Shown: positions 59,242-64,000 of the stretch, one piece after another | Layout: each line of letters opens with the position of its first letter | Numbering within the stretch: the first letter of the stretch is position 1 | Assembly (NCBI RefSeq): GCF_021650935.1 | Contig: NZ_CP091244.1 | Span: 2,232,001-2,296,000, forward strand | Direction of reading: 5' to 3' | From: Thiothrix winogradskyi | Lineage (GTDB): Bacteria > Pseudomonadota > Gammaproteobacteria > Thiotrichales > Thiotrichaceae | DNA length: 64,000 bases | Position numbers and translations under genes: made by a program | The notes under the pieces: generated by a model | What the model saw: only the letters and a program-made list of their open reading frames with translations | The model's database searches: none | What the model was told of the DNA's origin: nothing

Positions 59242-59679
59242 ATGAGTAAGAAACCTGCTTCAGGAAGTTTCGATATTATCCTGGATATGGAGCACGTGGG
59301 CGGTAGAGATAATCTGTGTTTGTCCTTTGGATCTGGGCTGTTCAGAAAGTTAGGCTGGGGATCGGGGGACTGGCTGGCGTTTGATACCAGTGAAACCGGG
59401 CAGATTTCTTTTAAGCAAGTGGCGGAACCATCGGAAACCGCTTTCAATCTGAGAAAAATCAAACTTCAATCAGGCTTTTATAAAATCTGCTTTTATTCAC
59501 CCTTATATACCTTTCCTAAAGCAGTCGAATTATCCAAAGAAAAAGCCTCATTTAATGCCAATACCTGGACACTAACCCTGCATATTCCAGATGACTATCA
59601 CGTTTCTCAAGTTCCAGAGATTCCGCCGGTGCGTACTTTAAGTGTTGCTGATATAGCGGCTGCTTTTAGTAAGTTATAA
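59242..59679 (+). CDS. Uncharacterised protein
   Basis: A 145-residue soluble protein with a beta-rich look (SFDIILDMEHVGGRDNLCLSFGSGLFRKLGWGSGDWLAF, a strand-turn start that recalls AbrB-like or regulator swapped-hairpin N-termini only loosely), then FNLRKIKLQSGFYKICF and PVRTLSVADIAAAF at the end. TGAGG lies before the ATG. No family recognised. It is transcribed alone. Confidence 0.55.
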   Translation: MSKKPASGSFDIILDMEHVGGRDNLCLSFGSGLFRKLGWGSGDWLAFDTSETGQISFKQVAEPSETAFNLRKIKLQSGFYKICFYSPLYTFPKAVELSKEKASFNANTWTLTLHIPDDYHVSQVPEIPPVRTLSVADIAAAFSKL

Positions 59680-59702
59680 TACGCGGGATTATGCGCAATA
59701 AA

Positions 59703-60746
59703 TCAACGTCGTTTCAGAATGACGAGATGTTGCATATCCAGCTCGAAACACACCGTTTCCCCAATGGCGTATTCTTGATGACTGGGTGCCAGTGCGAGAA
59801 TTTGGCTGTTATCGGCTAAACCCAACACATACAGGTATTCTGCGCCGCGAAATACACGTGAAACCACCTTGGCTTTACGGGGTGCATCGGCAACCAATTT
59901 CAGGTCATCAGGGCGAATCAGGACATCAACCGGACAATTAGGCACACAGTCGAATGGCACTTCACCCTTGACAGCACCCAGTAAGGTGGAAACGGTGTCA
60001 TGATTCAACACTGTGCCGGTAATCAACGCCCCCTGCCCAATAAATCCCGCCACAAATTGATTCACAGGGGTATGGTATAAATTATAACCTGTATCCCATT
60101 GCTGCAAACGCCCGCTTTGCAACACGCCAATTTCATCTGCCATTGCAAACGCTTCGTGCTGGTCGTGCGTGACCAGAATCGCCGTCATGCCTTCGCGCTT
60201 GAGAATATCGCGCACTTCCCGTGCTAACATTTCGCGCAATTCCACGTCTTGGCTACCAAACGGTTCATCTAGTAACAGTAAGCGTGGTTGTGGCGCAAGG
60301 GCGCGTGCCAAGGCAATTCGTTGCTGCTGTCCGCCAGAAAGTTCGTGTGGGTAACGCTTTTCATATCCCGGCAAGTTCACCAACTCCAGCAATTCCGCCA
60401 CACGCCGCACTTTATCTTTGCCCGACTGTTTGCGAATCCCGAAGGTGATATTGTCAGCAATGCTCAGGTGCGGAAACAGCGCGTAATCCTGAAACACCAT
60501 GCCGATATTGCGTTTTTCCGGCGGCAAATGTACATCGGGCGCACTGATTACCTGATCTTTGAGCGTGATCGTGCCACGAGTAACAGGCTCGAAACCGGCA
60601 ATTGCCCGCAGCAAGGTCGTCTTGCCACAGCCACTTGGCCCTAGCAAACAACCGATTTGCCCGTCTTCCACCGTCAGATTGACATCGTGTACCACCGCAT
60701 TGCTACCGTATTCGATGTGAATGTTTTGTAGGATTAACTTGCTCAT
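59703..60746 (-). CDS. fbpC: Iron(III) ABC transporter ATP-binding protein
   Basis: A 347-residue ABC ATPase: Walker A GPSGCGKTT (~36-44), signature LSGGQQQR (~137-144), Walker B LLLLDEPFGSQD (~155-166), switch His in LVTHDQHEA, and a C-terminal TOBE-like domain. Powers iron import with the FbpB-like permease. ATG overlaps the permease stop (TGATG). Confidence 0.9.
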   Translation of the reverse strand: MSKLILQNIHIEYGSNAVVHDVNLTVEDGQIGCLLGPSGCGKTTLLRAIAGFEPVTRGTITLKDQVISAPDVHLPPEKRNIGMVFQDYALFPHLSIADNITFGIRKQSGKDKVRRVAELLELVNLPGYEKRYPHELSGGQQQRIALARALAPQPRLLLLDEPFGSQDVELREMLAREVRDILKREGMTAILVTHDQHEAFAMADEIGVLQSGRLQQWDTGYNLYHTPVNQFVAGFIGQGALITGTVLNHDTVSTLLGAVKGEVPFDCVPNCPVDVLIRPDDLKLVADAPRKAKVVSRVFRGAEYLYVLGLADNSQILALAPSHQEYAIGETVCFELDMQHLVILKRR

Positions 60747-62383
60747 CAATGTTCCCCAGCCCGCGATTTGCTAATCGAACGACTCAATAAAATCACCGGA
60801 ATAATCCCCGCCGCCACAATCATTAGCGACGGCAAACCCGCATCCGCCAGCCGTTCATCCGAAGCCAATTCATACGCCCGCACTGCCAGCGTATTGAAAT
60901 TGAACGGGCGCAAAATCAGCGTGGCAGGCAATTCTTTCAGTACATCCACAAACACCAGCAAAATCGCGGTGAGTAACGAGCCTTTCATCAACGGCAAATG
61001 CAGCCGCCGCAACACACCCAAGGGACTCAAGCCCAGCGAACGCCCCGCATTATCCAGCGTCGGTTTGATCTTGCCCAAACCCGCTTCCACCGTTTGCAGC
61101 GACACCGCTAAAAAGCGCACGTTGTAGGCAAATAGCAGCGTAAACAGCGTGCCACTCAGCAACAATCCCACGTTGCTGTCGAAAAATTGCTTGCTCAGAT
61201 GGTTGAGTTGCGTATCCGCCCACGCAAACGGAATCAGCACCCCAATCGCAATCACCGTCCCCGGAATTGCATAACCCATTGCCGCAATCCGCGACGCAAT
61301 GCTGACCAGCGGATCATTATTCAGCCGTTTGCCATAACCCAGAATCAATGCCAGCAATAGCGCGAATACCGCCGCCAAACTCGCCAGCATCAAGCTGTGC
61401 CATACCAGATTAATGAAATCGCTATCCAGCCCCTTGCTGGCAACTTTAATGCTCCAATGCAGCAATTGCCCCACCGGAATCACAAACCCCAGCAGCAAGG
61501 GCAGGGCGCACACCAACACCGCCGCCACTGCCGTCCAGCCGCGCAAACGGAATTTCGGAATGCGCGAATATTTGCTGGAGGTATGGTGATACCGCGCCCG
61601 ACTCCGCGACCAACGTTCCAACAGAATCAGCACAAACACAAACCCCATCAGCAACGCTGCCAATTGCGAAGCCGCCGCGTGATCGCCCAAGCCAAACCAA
61701 GTACGGAAAATGCCTGTAGTAAAGGTCGATACGCCGAAATATTGCACCGTGCCAAAATCTGCCAACGTTTCCATCAACGCCAACGACAAGCCGGTAATAA
61801 TCGCCGGACGCGCCAAGGGCAACGCCACCCGAAAGAAACTTTGCCATTGGTTTGAACCCAAGGTGCGGCTTACTTCCAGCACACAAATTGACTGTTCCAG
61901 AAACGCTGCCCGCGCCAACAAATACACATACGGGAACAGCACGAGTGAAAGCATGGTGATTGCGCCACCAAGGGAACGCACATTCGGGAAGTAATAATCG
62001 CCGTAACCCCAACCCGTGAGGTCGCGCAATAAGGTTTGTACCGGGCCGGAAAAATCCAGCATCCCGGTGTAGGTGTAGGCAATAATGTAAGCGGGCATTG
62101 CCATTGGTAATAGCAATGCCCATTCAAACAGCCGCCGTCCCGGAAATTCGCACATGCTGTTTAGCCACGCCACTGGAAGCCCTAGCAGCAATACACCAAA
62201 CCCCACGCCCAATACCAGCCACAGCGTATTTAGCAAATAATCGGTGAGGACTGTTTCGCGCAAATGCTGCCAAACGTCGGGCGCAGGCACGAACACATAG
62301 CCGAATACCGCGAGGATCGGCAAAGCAGTAAGGAGTGCCATGCTTAGCAGCACGGCACGCCATAACAGAGGTTTTATTTCCAA
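60746..62383 (-). CDS. fbpB: Iron(III) ABC transporter permease
   Basis: A 545-residue fused double permease of the FbpB type, about 12 hydrophobic segments, with an EAA loop in each half (e.g. EVSRTLGSNQWQSFFRVALPLARPA; LDNAGRSLGLSPLGVLRRLHLPLMK). It takes iron from FbpA across the inner membrane. Overlaps fbpA by 10 nt. Confidence 0.9.
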   Translation of the reverse strand: MEIKPLLWRAVLLSMALLTALPILAVFGYVFVPAPDVWQHLRETVLTDYLLNTLWLVLGVGFGVLLLGLPVAWLNSMCEFPGRRLFEWALLLPMAMPAYIIAYTYTGMLDFSGPVQTLLRDLTGWGYGDYYFPNVRSLGGAITMLSLVLFPYVYLLARAAFLEQSICVLEVSRTLGSNQWQSFFRVALPLARPAIITGLSLALMETLADFGTVQYFGVSTFTTGIFRTWFGLGDHAAASQLAALLMGFVFVLILLERWSRSRARYHHTSSKYSRIPKFRLRGWTAVAAVLVCALPLLLGFVIPVGQLLHWSIKVASKGLDSDFINLVWHSLMLASLAAVFALLLALILGYGKRLNNDPLVSIASRIAAMGYAIPGTVIAIGVLIPFAWADTQLNHLSKQFFDSNVGLLLSGTLFTLLFAYNVRFLAVSLQTVEAGLGKIKPTLDNAGRSLGLSPLGVLRRLHLPLMKGSLLTAILLVFVDVLKELPATLILRPFNFNTLAVRAYELASDERLADAGLPSLMIVAAGIIPVILLSRSISKSRAGEH

Positions 62384-63393
62384 CCAGCTTTATCCAAAAT
62401 TTTGACCGCTTCTGCGTTGTTTTTTCCAAGTTCGGACAAGTTTACGCTATCCGCTTTGAATTCGCCCCAGCCTTTGAGCATTTCGCTAGGCGCTATATTC
62501 GCTTTCACAGGGTATTCCTGATTGGCTTCTGCGTACCATTTTTGTGACTCGTCATTAACCAAAAATTCCATCAGTTTGATCGCGTTGTCCTTATTTTTGG
62601 CCGTTTTAGTCACTGCTGCACCGCTGATATTGATGTGTACGCCACGATCACCTTCGGCTTGATTGGGCCAGAAGATCGCGACTTTTTCCGCAGCAGCTTT
62701 TTCTTCTGCTTCGTCACTGACCAGCATTTGCCCGTAATAATACGTGTTAGCAAGGGCGATGTCACATTGTCCTGATGCTGCCGCTTTGATCTGATCACGA
62801 TCACCGCCTTCGGGGGGGCGTGCGAAGTTTTTCACGATGCCGTCTGCCCATGCCTGTGCTTTTTCTGTTCCTACAGTGGTAATCATGGAACCGATCATGG
62901 ATTGGTTATAGATATTGTCGGAAGAACGTACACAAATACGACCTTTCCATTTAGGGTCAGCTAAATCTTCGTAGGTGGAAAGTTCTTCTGGTTTTATGTT
63001 GTCTTTTGCATAGAAAATCGGGCGAGCGCGAGAGGTTAAACCAAACCATTGATTGTCAGGGTCACGCAAGGCTGCGGGAATATCTTGTTGCAGTATAGCC
63101 GATTCCACAGGCTGCGTTAGTTGCATTGCGACTGCACGGTGGAGGCGTCCGGCATCAGCGGTCATGAGTAAATCAGCGGGAGTATTTTCACCTTCGAGTT
63201 TGAGGCGTTCCAAGAGCGCATCGTCTTTGCCGGTAACGAGATTGACGTTGATGCCGGTTTGTTCGGTAAATTTGTCAAACAGCGGCTTGATCAGTTGTTC
63301 CTTGCGAGCGGAATAGACATTGACTTCACCACCAGCCAGCACGGGAGTAGCAATGCTGGCAACCAGTAATGACAGGGCGATTTGCTTGAACAT
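62374..63393 (-). CDS. fbpA: Iron(III) ABC transporter substrate-binding protein
   Basis: A 339-residue periplasmic binding protein. Signal peptide 1-20 (ATPVLA-GGEV). ADLLMTADAGRL, TSRARPIFYAKD, and the tyrosine group NTYYYGQM (~213-220) that binds Fe(III) in FbpA/FutA proteins. First gene of the fbpABC operon on the minus strand. Confidence 0.9.
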   Translation of the reverse strand: MFKQIALSLLVASIATPVLAGGEVNVYSARKEQLIKPLFDKFTEQTGINVNLVTGKDDALLERLKLEGENTPADLLMTADAGRLHRAVAMQLTQPVESAILQQDIPAALRDPDNQWFGLTSRARPIFYAKDNIKPEELSTYEDLADPKWKGRICVRSSDNIYNQSMIGSMITTVGTEKAQAWADGIVKNFARPPEGGDRDQIKAAASGQCDIALANTYYYGQMLVSDEAEEKAAAEKVAIFWPNQAEGDRGVHINISGAAVTKTAKNKDNAIKLMEFLVNDESQKWYAEANQEYPVKANIAPSEMLKGWGEFKADSVNLSELGKNNAEAVKILDKAGWK

Positions 63394-63426
63394 GGGGTCT
63401 GCCTTCGATTTGAATAAGAAAGATTC

Positions 63427-63454
63427 GCATTATCCACAATGCACATGATAATGC
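63427..63454. promoter_or_regulatory. Inverted repeat upstream of fbpA, candidate iron-regulator site
   Basis: GCATTATC (63427-63434) and GATAATGC (63447-63454) are perfect inverted 8-mers 12 bp apart, 34 bp before the fbpA start. The GATAAT/ATTATC halves recall the Fur box, but the full 19-bp consensus is not met. Confidence 0.45.
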
Positions 63455-63534
63455 AAGCAGTTCTCATTTTATTGTGTACTTGGGTGTTGTATTATGAAGT
63501 TGGCTTCTTAGTGTTATGAAAGAGGAAAAACAAT

Positions 63535-64000
63535 ATGATTTTCAGACAGCTTTTTGAGCAAGACTCCAGCACTTACACCTACCTACTGGCTTGTGAACAG
63601 TCGGGCGAGTGCGTGCTGATTGACCCGGTGATCGACACGGTTGAGCGCGATCTGGCGGTATTGCAGGCATTGGGCTTGAAGCTGACCTACACGTTGGAAA
63701 CCCATATGCACGCCGACCACCTGACCGGGGCGCGTAAATTTCGGGCTTACACCGGCAGTAAAATCGTCGTTCCAGCGATGGATAAACTGGCTTGCGCAGA
63801 CTTGGGGGTAGAGGAAAATCAGGTGTTCCGGGTGGGGCAAATTGAGTTGCACCCGCTGTTTACACCGGGGCATACGGGGCATCACCACGCTTACCTGCTG
63901 GATAATGGGATGCAAAAAATCCTGTTTTCAGGTGATGCGCTGTTGATTGAAGCCTGCGGGCGCACGGATTTCCAATCGGGTGATCCCGTCAGCTTGTACC
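63535..64000 (+). CDS. MBL-fold persulfide dioxygenase (ETHE1-like), partial
   Basis: The first 155 residues of a metallo-beta-lactamase-fold protein, cut by the window edge. It begins MIFRQLFEQDSSTYTYLLAC; the metal motif is THMHADH (56-62), followed by H in TPGHTGHHH and D in FSGDALL, and GRTDFQSGDP typical of ETHE1. ETHE1-type enzymes oxidise glutathione persulfide to sulfite with Fe(II) and O2, which suits a sulfur oxidiser. A related rhodanese-linked hydrolase remains possible. AGAGGAAAA precedes the ATG. Confidence 0.85.
   Translation, partial: MIFRQLFEQDSSTYTYLLACEQSGECVLIDPVIDTVERDLAVLQALGLKLTYTLETHMHADHLTGARKFRAYTGSKIVVPAMDKLACADLGVEENQVFRVGQIELHPLFTPGHTGHHHAYLLDNGMQKILFSGDALLIEACGRTDFQSGDPVSLY

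Overview
The window looks like chromosomal DNA of a sulfur-oxidising gammaproteobacterium, most likely a Thiothrix-type member of the Thiotrichales. The assignment is inferred from gene content: a complete oxidative-type dissimilatory sulfite reductase cluster (dsrABEFHCMKLJOP, with the oxidation markers dsrEFH and dsrL), a soxXA pair, an iron(III) ABC transporter, and gammaproteobacterial housekeeping order (yhbY/rlmE-ftsH-folP-glmM-tpiA-secG-tRNA-Leu and tRNA-fMet-rimP-nusA-infB-rbfA-truB). No database search was possible, so species-level placement is open.

Layout. 1-6.6 kb is an accessory island. It holds three toxin-antitoxin pairs (Phd/UPF0175-DUF3368, MntA-HepT, Phd-PIN), an orphan VapB-like antitoxin, an AT-rich abortive-infection-like membrane protein, an Rpn-type nuclease, and a broken tandem duplication that left a truncated mntA copy and a truncated Rpn tail. 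6.6-10.6 kb holds a J-domain-like protein, a divergent LysR/MFS pair and a prolyl-4-hydroxylase-like dioxygenase. 10.6-13.95 kb holds soxX-soxA, a PiuC-like dioxygenase and two uncharacterised genes. 14.0-16.6 kb (minus strand) is an unusual group: a TauD-like dioxygenase, a 65-residue protein, a stand-alone Cas6/Cmx6-type RAMP protein with no CRISPR array in view, a DsrC paralogue without its redox cysteines, and a 63-residue protein. The Cas6-like/65-residue pair lies between two related GC-rich palindromic repeats. 16.96-27.96 kb is the dsr operon, closed by an intrinsic terminator and carrying several hairpins between its genes. 28-35.4 kb is RNA modification, protease, folate, cell-wall precursor, glycolysis and Sec genes ending in tRNA-Leu(GAG). 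35.6-50.3 kb is a full nuoA-N complex I operon plus a DUF2818 gene. 50.4-56.9 kb is tRNA-fMet and the rimP-nusA-infB-rbfA-truB translation cluster. 56.9-64 kb holds topoisomerase III, an unknown gene, fbpCBA-like iron uptake and the start of an ETHE1-like persulfide dioxygenase.

How it fits together (established pathway knowledge). SoxXA starts periplasmic thiosulfate oxidation by loading it on SoxYZ, which is not in this window. Stored sulfur is passed as persulfide through DsrEFH to DsrC, oxidised to sulfite by DsrAB with DsrL, and electrons move through the membrane complex DsrMKJOP. Complex I, iron uptake and the persulfide dioxygenase suit a metabolism rich in Fe-S, siroheme and heme proteins. 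The most unusual signals are the solitary Cas6-like gene beside a cysteine-less DsrC, and a perfect 28-bp palindrome sitting in frame inside nuoG.
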